A DNA stretch of 64,000 nucleotides from Cavia porcellus (GCF_034190915.1 NW_026947514.1:1612001-1676000), one strand, 5' to 3'. Counted from the first letter of the stretch, positions 21,736 through 33,870 are shown. Translations and numbers: made by a program. The notes: generated from the letters alone by a model not told the origin.

Positions 21736-22900
21736 GTAATTATAATGCTGAACTGTCAAGAGACAACTTGCAAATCAGCTAAAATCACGCTTTAAAACAT
21801 AATACTTTAAATATTTTGTGTATCCTGACAATCTTATGTGTCAGTTAAAAAAAAAAAAAAAAGGTTCTGAGAAAAATGATAGCACACTGTCACTTAAATA
21901 TAGAATAGTAACAGTACAGAGCATGTAGTATTTGTTTATTTTAGTGCGGGAGATTGAGCCCAGAGCCTTGTGCACACTTAACAGAGCAGTGGACTCTGTC
22001 TCCCAGTCCAGAGTTAATTTAAAAGGAGCAGAACACCTGTCCTCTTTGTCTTAATCAGGGGCTGGCAAATTATGCTCTTTGTGATAAACAGGGTCAACCC
22101 TAGTTTTTTCACTCCAGAGCTGTAATGGAGCCTGAAAGGCCTGGGTCTGGCTCTTTCAGAAGAGCATACCAGCACCTCCTCTGCGGAACAGTACAACCCA
22201 ATGAGTAAGACTGAGTTTTAGAGTTGAAGAGTTTGTGTCTGAATCTATGGCTGATCTGTTACTTTACAGGTATGAAATTTTGTGCCACTAACCCGCCATG
22301 CCTTAGTGTCTTACTCTTTAGCAAATGTGAGCATAATACTCAACTCACAGGTTGCTGCAAAATTTACATGAATCGCTTATCTCAGTGTCTGGCAGGTAAG
22401 GGTCAATCAGTCCATAATAACAGTTGTAAATAAAAAACAAGAATTACATCCCTTTACACCTAAAACCAGCCTATTAAAATGAGTATCTCTGAAGACACTT
22501 GTCTCTTGGAGACCCAAGGAGACAAGCTACTGACAGATTAAGCTATACTGACCTTAGCTTATAAAGAACAAAACAAACAATGAATTGTGGGACTGTGATA
22601 TTCTTGCTAAAAATTCTGAAATGAGTTTAATTAATGCAGTTACCGGGTGTCTGTTAAAGGATCTTGACTGTTACAGTGCACCTGTCAAAAGTGCAGGTTA
22701 AGAGTGAGAATAACAAGATCAAAGAAAAACTCAGCATAGAAGCTTCCAGCATAGAAGGTACTGAATAAGTCTTTGATGAACTGAATGGCCAGCCTCTGCT
22801 TGACTCCAGCCTCAAAAGCATTTACAGAAGCAAACAACTGTTTGCATCAGGATTTAGCAGGATAACTAGTTAGTCAGCAAACTGAAGACATATTAATTCA

Positions 22901-23056
<156 letters not shown>

Positions 23057-23195
23057 TCACAATGCTCCTCATTTAAGTACAGGTATGAAGTTAGCTAGAA
23101 ATATGGAGTTTACATTAAACTAGCCAAAAATTAAACTTTGAGAAGAAAGCTTTTAAGTTCACCAAAAAAATCTTTAAGCTGGAGAAAAGCCTTAA

Positions 23196-23294
23196 GTTTT
23201 TTTTTTTTTTTTAAATCGGTACCAGGGCTCGAACTCACAACTGCCTGCTTGCAAGGCAGGCGCTTATGCCACTGAGCTAAATCCCGAGCCCCCA
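23196..23294 (-). repeat. ID-type SINE, young, with 13-bp duplication
   Basis: Reversed, arm CCTGCTTGCAAGGCAGG. AGAAAAGCCTTAA flanks it at 23183-23195 and 23295-23307. Confidence 0.92.
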
Positions 23295-23480
23295 AGAAAA
23301 GCCTTAAAATTAAATCCTTATATGCATGAATTACACAGATTTCATTTTAAATAGTAAGATTTTATAGTGTTTTAATAAAAACCGAGCAATGAAAAATTGA
23401 AACTTGAAATGGATTGTTATTTGTGTTAAAAGAGGATGTTCTTCCTGCAGATTATAACCATAAAACATTTCCAGCTTACA

Positions 23481-23580
23481 TTCATTCATTCATTCATTCA
23501 CTCATTCAACAAATACTTATTGAGTGGTTACTAACTGCCAGGCATTGATCTGGGCTCTGGATAAATGCAGCAGTGAGCTC
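23481..23580 (+). repeat. (ATTC)n with ancient interspersed repeat
   Basis: ATTCATTCATTCATTCATTCAC followed by CAACAAATACTTATTGAGTGG and TGCCAGGCATTGATCTGGGC. This is the widespread mammalian 'AACAAATATTTATTGAG...TGCCAGGCACTG' motif of old repeats. Confidence 0.7.
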
Positions 23581-24176
23581 AGTAAAGCATTTTCCTTAGA
23601 GTTCTAGGATGGGAGACAGACAATGAACATGCATATAATAAGGATATCACAGGAAAGTCAGTGCCAAGAAGAAAACGGAGGGAAAGGCAACAGGAAGAAT
23701 GTCTATGTCTACACTTGTGTGTGCTCTGTGATTGCCTGAACAAGGAGACATCATAATTATTTGAAAGAAGAGTCTCCAGAAAGTAACAGGCCTGCACTCT
23801 GGTGAAGACTCTGGCTTTCCAATGATATGAGATACAGGGAAGAGGAAGTGACTCACTTCTTCAAATGGTCACTGACTGCTAGAAGAGAAAGGAGTAACCG
23901 GCAGGGGAAAGGACAGGGGACCAAGTAGAAGACCCGCCCCAACCATCAAGCCAAGGAGGCTAATGCCTGAGGGGAATGGCGGTGCAGCAGCAGTGAGCCG
24001 TAGGACTCAGGACATGATGCAGGTGACAGGTGAGCATCTAAGCACAGGAAAAGCAGGTTAACTCCCTGGGTAAAAGTGGCCACTGAGGTGGATGCCAACT
24101 GCTCGTGGATGTAGAATGGAGAAACACTACTTCTGCAACCTACAAAAAATAATCTCATCTAGAAAATAAGACAGCC

Positions 24177-24358
24177 CTGGTACAATGGTGCACACCTGTA
24201 ATTCCAGCAACTGCCTGTAATCCCAGCACTTACCTGTAATCCCAAGCACTTGGGAGGCTAAGGCAGGAGGATCATTGCAAATTCAAACCCAGCCTTGGCT
24301 ACAAAATGAGCTCAAGGCCAGCCTGAACTGCACAGTGAGACCCTGCCTCAAAAAGACC

Positions 24359-24387
<29 letters not shown>
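24177..24387 (+). repeat. B1 SINE with triplicated internal segment
   Basis: CCTGTAATTCCAGCAACTG, CCTGTAATCCCAGCACTTA and CCTGTAATCCCAAGCACTT stand in a row at about 24197-24250, where B1 normally has one. The body then runs to a 27-nt A tail. Confidence 0.85.
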
Positions 24388-24389
<2 letters not shown>

Positions 24390-24558
24390 AAAAGTTGACA
24401 GATGATGCTTTGAGAAAACATAGAATATGGACCTGTATCAGCCTTAGTGACTTTTCACTTAAATTATAAATTATATATTAATAACTGACTTAATTTTGAC
24501 TTAACCCTAATTCTTGAGTAAATAAATTTTAAACAGATGGGTAAAAATACTTCTACAT

Positions 24559-24655
24559 GGTGGAGATTTAGCTCAGTGGGGTAAGTGCCTGCCTGGCAAA
24601 CCCAAGGTCATGAGTTCAATCCCCAGTACCAAAACAAACAAACAAACAAACAAAC
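24559..24655 (+). repeat. ID-type SINE with (AAAC)n tail
   Basis: GGTGGAGATTTAGCTCAGTGG to GAGTTCAATCCCCAGTACC. The arm CTGCCTGGCAAACCC marks the second subfamily. Confidence 0.85.
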
Positions 24656-24707
24656 ACACAAAACTTCCACATTACTGATTTTAAAGCTATCTTTTAAAGG
24701 GTATAAC

Positions 24708-24842
24708 ATATTGAGCATAGTGTGGTATGCCTATAATCCTAGGACTTGGGAGGAAGAGGCAGGAGGATCACTGTGAGTTCAAGGCCAGCCTGAACTTCAC
24801 TGTGCAACCCTATCTCAAAAAATAAAACAAAACCCCAAAAAA
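24708..24842 (+). repeat. B1 SINE
   Basis: TTGAGCATAGTGTGGTATGCC to CAACCCTATCTCAAAAAATAA. The head is diverged and the body is good. Confidence 0.8.
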
Positions 24843-25234
24843 CAAAACAAAGCCACCAGTGGGTGAAGGCTACTGGCTGTTACATAGGAACACGGAAAAA
24901 GTCCAGATCTGTCTATAATTTAGTTTTATAAATTCAAATGTAATATAAACTTTTTAAGAGATTTTCAGAACCTACAGAGCACATTCACAATTACTAAATT
25001 ATAAATCATGAATCCAATTTATAATCCAGGAATTTAACCCTAATCTCTCCTTTTTTCCTTATTAACACCGCATTAACACTCAGCAGGCAGCTGAACTGAC
25101 AAGTCCCAAAGACTATTTACTAGAGAAACAGAAAGGGAAAGCTTTGAGATGACATCGAGCAGCACTCCCGCCAAGGGCAGGAAACACACCGTTGTGTGGA
25201 AAGATACTGGACAGGCAGCATACAGAAAGCCCAG

Positions 25235-25380
25235 AGGGTTCTAGTTTACATCCTGCAACCAACTAGCTATGGAACCTTTGGGAAAGGACAACCTTTCTAA
25301 ACTCTAGTTTCATCTGTAAAAATTAGACAGCTGTCCTGGATGAATGTTCTCTGCAATCCTAAAAAAATTCTATGATTCTA
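25235..25380 (+). repeat. MIR SINE
   Basis: CTAGCTATGGAACCTTTGGG, then CTCTAGTTTCATCTGTAAAA, the conserved MIR core order. It is old and predates rodents. Confidence 0.65.
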
Positions 25381-26091
25381 TCGAATCCATGCTGGGGGAA
25401 GTGATGACTACCTGATTAAAGCTGTTGTCATTCATGTGTCCTGGAGACTGACAGTGTTGTGGTGCGCTGACTAAAACAAGTGGCCTACCCAAGACAGCAC
25501 ACCACCCCCCATTAATTATAACACTAGGGCTGTTTGAGGGACACTCCTCAAGTCACAAGGTTGATGAGGACAACTGGCTGAATTTCCCATGTTTATCTTT
25601 TCTAAAGTTGATCCTCTTTCTACTAAAAATAGGGGTGCTACTCAGGTTTTTGTCTTGCCCTTCTTTTAAGTGTAATTTCTATTGCCTGGGCACCTAAAAC
25701 AAGTGAAAACAGACGGACAAATTGGAAAACCCATGCTATAGCGCTGATGGCAGTGTGACTGAGGTGGGCCTTTCCAGTCCCCTCCCTTCAAGGGCTAAAG
25801 CCATGCTTCATGCCTGGCGACATCAAGGTCAATGTGAAGGTCAAGAAGGCCTGGAGGACAAGCACCCTGCATACTGCACATTGGGAGGAGACTGCTCTGT
25901 GTTGTTTGTGCAACAGATGGCAGTGTTGGAACTCTAGTAACCTGGAGTTCAAGTTTGAAAATACCAACTAAACTCCCAAACCAGACATTTAAAATACAAA
26001 ACACATTACTAATGATAAATCAGGAATATGAAAGTGGTGTCAAGGTATACTACAGTAACTCATTCATCCCATTAAAGGTTTATAATCTTTT

Positions 26092-26198
26092 TTTTTTGTT
26101 TGTTTGTTTTTTTTTGTTTTTATCGGTACCAGGGATCGAACTCACGACTGCCTGCTTGCAAGGCAGGCGCTTATGCCGCTGAGCTAAATCCCCAGCCC
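26092..26198 (-). repeat. ID-type SINE, young, with 16-bp duplication
   Basis: Reversed with tail (TTTG)n. AGGTTTATAATCTTTT flanks it at 26076-26091 and 26199-26214. The arm CCTGCTTGCAAGGCAGG is intact. Confidence 0.92.
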
Positions 26199-26290
26199 AG
26201 GTTTATAATCTTTTATTTAATGCTGTCATTGAACATTGAGCTATGATTCAATTTTGTATTTCCAGGTTTTGTAATTAAGATCAAAGAACC

Positions 26291-26455
26291 TGCCAGGCCT
26301 GGTAGTCCATATCTGTGATCCCAGCACTCAAGAGGCTGAGGAAGGAAGATTGCTGTGAGTTCAAGGCCAGCCCAGACTACATACTGAGCTCAAGGCCAGC
26401 CCCAAGCGTGTAGTGAGACCCTGTCTCAAAAAACCAAAAACCAAAAACCACAACA
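26291..26455 (+). repeat. B1 SINE with repeated CAAGGCCAGCCC segment
   Basis: GCCAGGCCTGGTAGTCCATATC to CCCTGTCTCAAAAAACC. It has the internal duplication that defines rodent B1. Confidence 0.88.
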
Positions 26456-26734
26456 AAGAGATCAAAGAACTAAAGATAAAACTATAATCCTGTAGGGCAC
26501 AACAGGATGTGTCTTCAGAGTTTTTAGTTTCACAAATATAATCTAATTTTTATTTGTTGAGTATCTGTTACATGCCCAGCAGTGCTAAAGGCAGAGAAAG
26601 TGAAAAGATAAGCAGGAAAGCTACTGCCCTCCACCTAGAGGGCATACGAAGAGCTGCAAATCTCAGCCCTAAAGTAAGCATTTTTAATTTTCTGTTTCTT
26701 GGAAGCAGGGCAGGTTTCATCATTCATATGTTTT

Positions 26735-26962
26735 GTTTGGTTGGTTTTTGGTACTAGCTCACAACTTTAAGCCTGGCAGGCAGGTGCTCATACTGCTGAG
26801 CTAACCACCACCGTCATTCATGTGTCAAACCTGTACTTCACTATGTGGTTCAGGCTGGCCTTGACCTCACTGCATAGTCCCGGCTGGCCTCAAAGTCACA
26901 GCATCCTCCTGCCTCAATTCCTGAGCACTGGGATTACTGGCTTGCTATGCTATGCCCAGCTT
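26735..26962 (-). repeat. Partial ID plus B1, reversed
   Basis: Reversed partial ID (TTTGGTACTAGCTCACAAC to GCTGAGCTAACC) and reversed B1 (CACTATGTGGTTCAGGCTGGC to GCTATGCCCAGC). Confidence 0.75.
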
Positions 26963-27136
26963 CTCAAAGTGAGGATTTTTATGAACAATAACAACATGTA
27001 TGCATTTCAGAAAACACACTTTTCAACCCTGTAGACAGTTACAAATCCTTAGTTTTCATAAAGTCTATATATGTACCCTAACCTCCATTTCTGGCCTTGA
27101 GAACGATGAACACCAATGCAACTAAAACTTGATAAA

Positions 27137-27226
27137 GGGGCTGGGGATTTAGCTCAGTGGCATAGCGCCTGCCTGGCAAGTGTAAGGTCATGAGTTTGAT
27201 CCCTGGTACCACAAAAAAACAAAAAA
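27137..27226 (+). repeat. ID-type SINE
   Basis: GGGGCTGGGGATTTAGCTCA to GTTTGATCCCTGGTACC. The arm is CTGCCTGGCAAGTGT. AAAACTTGAT is found just before it and just after the tail, a likely duplication. Confidence 0.88.
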
Positions 27227-27802
27227 CTTGATTAAGCACCTAACATATACTACATTTATTTCCAGCTCACTAATGCATTAGTACATTTTAAAAAATACAA
27301 ATACTTAGGATAAATAAAGTGCATACAGACACACAAAGAGAAATATTATTTGGTTTTAAAAAGGAAGGGATTCTAACATATGCCACAATATGGACAATTC
27401 TGGAGACATTATGCTAAGTGAAATATCTATTTGGTCAGCACAGTAATCAGATTCACAGACCCAGACAAGGAGCTGAAGAACAGGGAAAAAGGCAGCGTGG
27501 GGTGAACGGACACATCCCTCAGTTGTGCTTAATGCATGCCATTGAACACACTTGAAAAAATTTTATATGATATATATTTTACCACAGTGCAAAAATCCAA
27601 GTACATGGATATTATTTATTGATAATGCTAATAGTGAGACACTTACCGCAAAGCACTGAACTGCTACCAGTCAGATTTTCTGACTCATCCTAAAGAGTTC
27701 ATATGTAAAATGAAACCTTGGCAATTACTCATATAGGCAGTGTGCGTGGGCACTCTTTTGAAAGAAGCAAATAAGAACCTTATGTAAGTAAAATGTACTT
27801 AC

Positions 27803-27868
27803 CTCCACTTGCATACTCCATGATTAAGTAGAGTGTCTTTTCAGTTTCAATGACTTCAAACAACTTTA
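27803..27868 (-). CDS. MARK3: MARK3 exon 5: kinase hinge
   Basis: The 66-nt exon starts with the last two bases of a split Val codon, encodes [21 protein letters not shown], and ends with the first base of a Gly codon. IMEYASGGE is the hinge and the start of helix D, lining the ATP pocket. Acceptor AG is at 27870-27869 after a pyrimidine-rich run, and the donor GTAAGT at 27802 is a strong match. Confidence 0.96.
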
Positions 27869-27997
27869 CTAGGGAACAAAGAGGATATAAGAGAAAAACA
27901 AATCCGTGTGTGTATAAATCATACACATACAAACCCTTCCTGTCAAAGATTTTAATACTTGGCCCTCTAAAAAGTGCCCATAATGTTTTTTTTGTTT

Positions 27998-28118
27998 TAG
28001 TTTTTGAAACTATCTCACTATACTGTACAGGCTAGCCTTGAACTTGTTATATAGTCTCGGCTGGGCTCACACCTGCCTCACGAACGCAGGGATTATAGGT
28101 GTACCACCCACATCAGAC
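27998..28118 (-). repeat. B1 SINE
   Basis: Reversed: TAGTTTTTGAAACTATCTCAC to TATAGGTGTACCACCCAC. Confidence 0.8.
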
Positions 28119-28192
28119 TTAGGGAATTCTTATTATATATTACAAAGACAAGATTTTATAAATGTAAAAAATTCTATAAAAATAAATATTGT

Positions 28193-28283
28193 GGGCCAGA
28201 GACGTAACTCAGCAGCACAGGGCCTGCCTGATAAGTGCAAGGTCCTGAATTCAATTCCTAGTAACAAAAATTTAAAAAAAAAA
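28193..28283 (+). repeat. ID-type SINE, second subfamily
   Basis: GGGCCAGAGACGTAACTCAGC to GAATTCAATTCCTAGTAAC, with A tail. Confidence 0.82.
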
Positions 28284-28289
28284 ATCATT

Positions 28290-28890
28290 TCTGGGTGTCC
28301 AAGTACTCTCAGCAGTGCCCTTGCACTGTCCATGTTGATGTCTGTGCTGGCTCACTGCTCTCCTAGGGGCCCACCCTGTGCCTTACCTCCCAGCCCCAGG
28401 GGCAGCCAGGGCTACTCTAGTCTGCCAGTGTGCTCCTGTTTACCAGCACCGTGGCCTGAGTGAGTGATTCCACCCAAAACCTCTGTGGCATGGGGTACTT
28501 ATCGCAAATTTCAAAGCTCTTTTGTTATTATTCTAAGGCCAGAAACGGAAAGAGGTAGAAGGGATTATATGGCAATTAACTGACGAAAAATTTTTTTAAC
28601 AATGATTTTTCAGGGGGGTCAGTGTGATTTTGCTATACCGGTTCCTTATTACGGACGAAATAATACTTTATTGCTGGTGATTTATAAAGCCTACACAATT
28701 GTGTGTGTGTGTTTCTAAAGCTACTAGCCATTATTTGGTATATCTATTTTAATACTTCTTTAAAATTAAATTCACCCAAAATAGAAAGGGGTGGGGGTTG
28801 CTAGTCCTTTTATTGTAAGTGATCTTCTGATTAATAGAGTTATTAGATGGAAGTATCTACTTAACACAGTAATCAATAAATTTTTGTTGT
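28290..28890. other. Unannotated part of intron 4
   Basis: No gene or named repeat recognised. A short (GT)n lies at 28700-28710. The open frame from 28038 on the plus strand runs out of a B1 into this sequence and has no similarity I know. Confidence 0.6.
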
Positions 28891-28898
28891 TATTATTG

Positions 28899-29120
28899 TT
28901 TTTGACACACGGTCTTGCTTTGTAGTGTGCCTTGAACTCACTATGTAGTCTGGGCTGGCTTTGAACTTGAAGTGATCCTCTTCCTGCCTCAGCCTCCTCA
29001 ATGCTGGGATTATAGGTATGTGGCGCTGTGTCCAGTTTAATCAATAAATGTTTATTTGTTTTTGGTACCAGGATTTGAATGCAAGACCTCATGCTTGCCA
29101 GACAGCTATATCCCTGACCT
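28899..29120 (-). repeat. B1 and ID-type SINE, reversed
   Basis: B1: GACACACGGTCTTGCTTTGTAG to TGTGGCGCTGTGTCCAG (28899-29036). ID type: TTTTTGGTACCAGGATTTGAATGC to GACAGCTATATCCCTGACC (29056-29120). Confidence 0.78.
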
Positions 29121-29324
29121 AAATATTTGATAAACTGATGAACAAAACTATCAGACCATTGCTTAGACTCTGATAGGTTCACATTATCAGGAAAAATCAT
29201 TTAAGAAAATTAAGGTAAAAGTATTGGTAAATAATCAACATAAAAATGAAATCCTTTTCATACTCCAACATAAACTTTGACTCTTCTAGGGAAATTATTT
29301 CAATGCAATGGAAATTTCTGTTTT

Positions 29325-29410
29325 ATTTTTGGGACAGGATCTTGTAGTACAGGCTGGCTTCAATATCTCTAGCCTCAGGCTCCGAAGTGCTAGAATCACA
29401 GATGTGAACC
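29325..29410 (-). repeat. B1 SINE, short and diverged
   Basis: Reversed: TTTGGGACAGGATCTTGTAG to GAATCACAGATGTGAACC. Confidence 0.6.
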
Positions 29411-29835
29411 AAAGTTTCAAGAGAAACTTTAAAAAATTTCTATTATCAAAGATATGGGTACAATTTAAGAAGTTAAAAGATAAAATAAATACACTGAAAT
29501 TAGTTCTAGGCATAATATAATAATAATAATTATAATTATAATAAATTAGTTCTAGGAAAGAAAATATTTCTTGGAGAAAAAGTTGGAATTTGAAATCCAG
29601 ACTTGGTTGGCTGGCCTCAAAGGCTTAAAATAAGAAGCAAAGAATGAGCGTTTTTCTGCATTTTAATTACTGTCGCAGGTACCAGGATGATCACCTGACA
29701 GCAATGTTCTTCTTCAGCTGTGATGAAATAGGGTATAATCCTTTTGTTCATAGTTTATAGTCAAACTTAAGCATTGTGTAAATGTTTTTTCCTCCAGTGG
29801 TTTTATGTTATTATTCCTGTGCCCAAAGAATTTTT

Positions 29836-29926
29836 TTTTTCCTTTTTATCGGTAAAAGGGATTGAACTCACGACTGCCTGCTTGCAAGGCAGGCACTTAT
29901 GCCTCTGAGCTAAACCTCCAGCCCCT
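29836..29926 (-). repeat. ID-type SINE, young, with 14-bp duplication
   Basis: Reversed; CCCAAAGAATTTTT at 29822-29835 and 29927-29940. The box B side has changed to GGTAAAAGGGATTG. Confidence 0.9.
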
Positions 29927-30029
29927 CCCAAAGAATTTTTTATAGGTCATCATTAACATTAAACATCATCCCTCTCACGAACTCTTTTTTCTTAATTCGT
30001 CTTTCTTACTCGCCTATTCTTTTTTTGCA

Positions 30030-30145
30030 ATAATGGTATGTATGTATGTACGTACGTATGTATTTATTCATTGATACAGGGATTGAATTCCCGACCTCGC
30101 TCTTGCCAGGCAGGCGCTTATACCGCTGAGCTAAATCCCTGCCCC
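30030..30145 (-). repeat. ID-type SINE with (GTAT)n tail
   Basis: Reversed; the tail on this strand is TATGTATGTATGTACGTACG. The body runs from GATACAGGGATTGAATTCCC to GCTGAGCTAAATCCCTGCCCC. Confidence 0.82.
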
Positions 30146-30548
30146 TCTCATTTACTCTTGAAATAATATTTTTAGCTATAGGAGCTATTACTATAGAAAA
30201 AAAGTGTTAGCCAAATTATGATCTATGTGGAATCAAAAGTTTAATTGGGAAACACACACACACGGTCAATATCAAACAACTCACATATTTCCTCTTACTC
30301 CTACAATTACTTGCAGACAGGACCATGCCCCTTCCTCATCTTTAAATACCTGGCACACAGCTGTGCACACAGAAGATACACAAAACAAAATTCATTTCAT
30401 ATTTCAAATGTGACTCAATGTAGAAGTATTTTCTTAGGACCAGTCACATCAAAAAGTATAATTATTTTATAATATTAATTCTGATCATACAATTTTATCC
30501 TTTCTAGGTACAAATGAAATACAATTTTTTTGTTTGTTTTGGATTTTT

Positions 30549-30666
30549 TTCTTTTTTCTTTTTGTTGTTGTTTTGTTTTTGTTTTTCTACCGGTACCAGG
30601 GATCGAACTCACAACCGCCTACTTGCAAGGCAAGTGCTTATGCCACTAAGCTAAATTCCCAGCCCC
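30549..30666 (-). repeat. ID-type SINE with 14-bp duplication
   Basis: Reversed; TGTTTTGGATTTTT flanks it at 30535-30548 and 30667-30680. The second copy forms the tail end of the adjoining B1. Confidence 0.9.
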
Positions 30667-30671
30667 TGTTT

Positions 30672-30795
30672 TGGATTTTTGAGGCAGGGTCTCATTATAT
30701 AGTTCAGAGTGGCTTTATACTCACTATGAAGTCCAAACTGGTCCCAAATTTAAGGTACTCCTCCTGCCTCAGCATTCTAAGTGCTGAGATTAATT
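30672..30795 (-). repeat. B1 SINE
   Basis: Reversed: GGATTTTTGAGGCAGGGTCTC to CATTCTAAGTGCTGAGATTA. The head is truncated. Confidence 0.75.
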
Positions 30796-31073
30796 ATATT
30801 TTCTAACACATGAAAAATTAGAAAATTACATTTCTACTGAACTAAAGCTTTAAGTTTAACTGGTTAATACCTAAGCTTTTAATTTGTCTCTAGTAATTTT
30901 GAAAAGCTACTACAGTCAACAGCTTGTAAATGCATTTTGCTAAAAGTGTACCTAGCTAGGTGGGGGGGGAGGGAGTCTCTTTTTATCATTTCAGGAATAC
31001 AGTATGTTTAGCTTTATAATACACTTTCAATAACACATTTCAACCCAGAAGTATTTAAGAAAGCAGAAAGTAC

Positions 31074-31122
31074 CTATGTTTGGATGATTTAAAATCTTCA
31101 TTATTCTTACTTCTCTGAAGAG
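31074..31122 (-). CDS. MARK3: MARK3 exon 4: helix C
   Basis: This 49-nt exon encodes LFREVRIMKILNHPNI plus the first base of the next Val codon. The Glu of FREVRIM is the helix-C glutamate that pairs with the VAIK lysine. Acceptor AG is at 31124-31123, after an A/T-rich tract. The donor reads GTACTT, which departs from consensus at +4 to +6. The 1-base overhang is completed by TA at the start of exon 5 to give GTA (Val). Confidence 0.95.
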
Positions 31123-32684
31123 CTAAAAAAAAACAAAACAAAAAACAAAAGGAAAAGCAAAAGCAAACGACAGTCCCCCCAATACAAGTTAAGCATCATA
31201 TTCATTGTTGCAATATAAATTAAAATTTTCTCTTACATAACTGATTCTTACTAATGTTTTCATGCCAATTCTCTGACTAATATGAAAGTCCAGAGTGACT
31301 CTGAAGGTAGGTTTACAACCTATTACCAAATAGGACTCCTAAATGTTTCCATTCATTAAAATAGTAATTCTAAATTTTATTTTGTTATCTTGAAAAGATG
31401 ACATCAATCTTTGGCAAGAACAGTTTGAAATTAAACAGTGTGATCCAACAGCTACCCAGGGTTCCAATTCCATAAATTAAAATGGAAACAGCCCTGATAA
31501 ACTTGTACAGGCATATTAAACTGACTGTTACAAATGATTCTATGATAAGATTTTTTTAAAAAACCAAGTTGAGAAATTCTCACTGGGGAATATGGGTGAC
31601 ATAGCATGGGGCTGTAATAATGACCTTGATGAACCATGAGAACGAGCAGGCAGAAGCCCCTAGACTCCCCTGCATGTGTCCCGCTGACGGTGACCCAGAG
31701 TGAGACTGGCAGCCTAGGACAGGTGGTTTTGGGAAGGAAGGTTGTGACAATACTACTGGAAGGCAGAAGGCAGGGTCGTGGAATCGGATAAACAGCCTTT
31801 CCTGTGTAAAACACAGGCTCACTTCTAGAGGCAGAAGCACTCTTCTCTCCAACATAAAGAGCCCACTTCTTATTGTGGCCATTCCCGCATTTTATACTGG
31901 GAGCTGAGGAGACACCTGCCCAGTTATCTGACAGACAGACGAGACTGAGTCTTTTTTAGCTTCCCTCTACCAGGCTAAGACAAAAACTCGTTACAGCTGA
32001 ATTCATAGCTGTAGCTTGCGGCTTCCAGTTGTGCCTCAAGACTCACTGCAGATTGAAAGGGTGTCCACTGCTGACCCTGGGTATATGTGCTGAGTGAGGG
32101 AGGATGACGAGGTGTGATCAGGCATGTAAGACTAGTGATTCCTGCTGCCCAGAGCATGTGTTTCCAGGGGAGAACCCAGGCTGCCTGCACCGGCCATCAG
32201 GGGTGGGAGTCTGTCCTACCCATCACCCCATCTGAATCAGGGTCTCAGCATTTTAACTATATATAATTACATGTGTCTCAACATGTCCTGCTTGGATTAG
32301 ACTGAAATACTAGGCAGAGCTGTATTAACTACTTTGTTAACAGTGAACTGTCAGCTTGAGAAAAGACAATATAAAAGGAAAGGAAGAGGAAAAAAAGAAT
32401 AGCTGTTCAATGATCGAGATTCCCAAAATGATCTGCACTTTAGCTGACAGAGAACGGAACCCTGAGTCCCAGGGAGAGGAAACATTTGCCAGGGGTGAAA
32501 CACAGTATAGTCTGGAGCCCAAGTCCTGGGCCTTGACTCTGGGGGCCACCCCTTATCAAAATGCCAACATCATTTTTTATAAACATTAATATTTTGATTC
32601 TTACATTGCTGCAGAAATACGAAAGACTGAGAATAGTCTAAACAACTTTAAGAAGGGAACAAAATTAGAGCTCCAACTCACTGA

Positions 32685-32830
32685 CTTGGTTTTCTGAGAC
32701 AGGATCTCCCTATGTACGGCTGGTGGCCTTGAACTCACTATGCAGTCCAGGCTGGCCTCCAACTCATGACAATCCTCCTGCCTCAGCCTCCTGAGTACTG
32801 GGATTGCAGGTGTGCACTACTACACCCAGC
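32685..32830 (-). repeat. B1 SINE
   Basis: Reversed: GGTTTTCTGAGACAGGATCTCC to GTGTGCACTACTACACCCAGC. Well preserved. Confidence 0.88.
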
Positions 32831-32994
32831 AAAGACCAGCTTTTTTACACACATACACAAACAAACAAGCCAACCAACCAACTGACTGACCAACGAACCA
32901 ACTAGAGTGAAGTAGATGTAAGTAGAACTTTCCTAAGGAACACTCTGAAGGGAAAGAATCTATAGTCAAACAAGCTTCAAAGAACATCTGGCAG

Positions 32995-33420
32995 CAGGTA
33001 TGGTGATGCTTGCCTGTAATACCAGCCAGCACTTTGAGAAGCTGAAGCAGGAAAATCTAGATTCAACCCCAGTCTAGGTAACTATGTGACTGGACAAGAT
33101 CTTGTCTCAAAAAAATTTTTAAAAGGACAAAAGGACTGGGAATGTAGTCTGATCCTCAGTAACACCAAAAAGAGAACAAACCTAGTAACTCACTGTACAC
33201 ATACAGTAGTTATACTCAATAATCTCTTACTTCAGTAAATCTGATTAAATTATGAGAACACAAAAGTCTAAAGTTAAGAACAGTGACCCAGTGAACCAGG
33301 TGTGTAATGCAGGACTGTAATCCCAGCTCAGACAAAATACTGTTACAAGTTTGATCCCAGCTAGCTAGTGCCACACTGTGTTACTCTGTCTCCACAAAAA
33401 AAAAAAAAAAAAAAAAAAAA
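32995..33420 (+). repeat. B1-type SINEs with old ID-like piece
   Basis: Diverged B1 at 32995-33120 (GCAGGTATGGTGATGCTTGCC), an ID-like scrap (GGACTGGGAATGTAGTCTGATCC) near 33136, and a second B1 at 33295-33420 ending in a 28-nt A run. Confidence 0.65.
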
Positions 33421-33566
33421 ATTGGTTGAATGTTACAGCACATTGGAAGGATACCTTTCTCACTGAAACATCTGTGTCCCTGCTTTGCTAAGAATTTTAA
33501 TTGGATAAAGAGATCCATATCCAATTTATAAAATGGAAAGGACAACTAATATAAGAATCATTACTC

Positions 33567-33711
33567 CTGGGCGTGGAGGCGCATGTCTGTAATCTCAGCA
33601 CTGGAGAGACTGAGGCAGGAGGATCGGTATGACCTTGACACTTACTGGGCTACTACAAAGCGAGCTCATAGCCAGCCAGAACTGCATAGTGAGATCCTGT
33701 CTCAAAAAGAT
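33567..33711 (+). repeat. B1 SINE whose tail grew into a purine tract
   Basis: CTGGGCGTGGAGGCGCATGTC to GAGATCCTGTCTCAAAAAGAT. The A tail continues as the homopurine tract. Confidence 0.88.
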
Positions 33712-33736
33712 GGAAAGAAAGGAAGAAAGGAAGAAA

Positions 33737-33777
<41 letters not shown>

Positions 33778-33870
33778 GGAAGGGGGGGGAGGGAGGGAGG
33801 GAGGGAGAGAGGAAGGAAGGAAGGAAGGAAGGAAGGAAGGAAGGAAGGAAGGAAGGAAGGAAGGAAAAGA
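33712..33870. repeat. 159-nt homopurine tract (GAAA)n/(GGAA)n/(GGGA)n
   Basis: Every base from 33712 to 33870 is A or G. GGAAA/GAAAG units lead into (GAAA)n, a G-rich centre (GGGGGGGGAGGGAGGG) and a long (GGAA)n run. Length polymorphism is likely. Confidence 0.95.
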
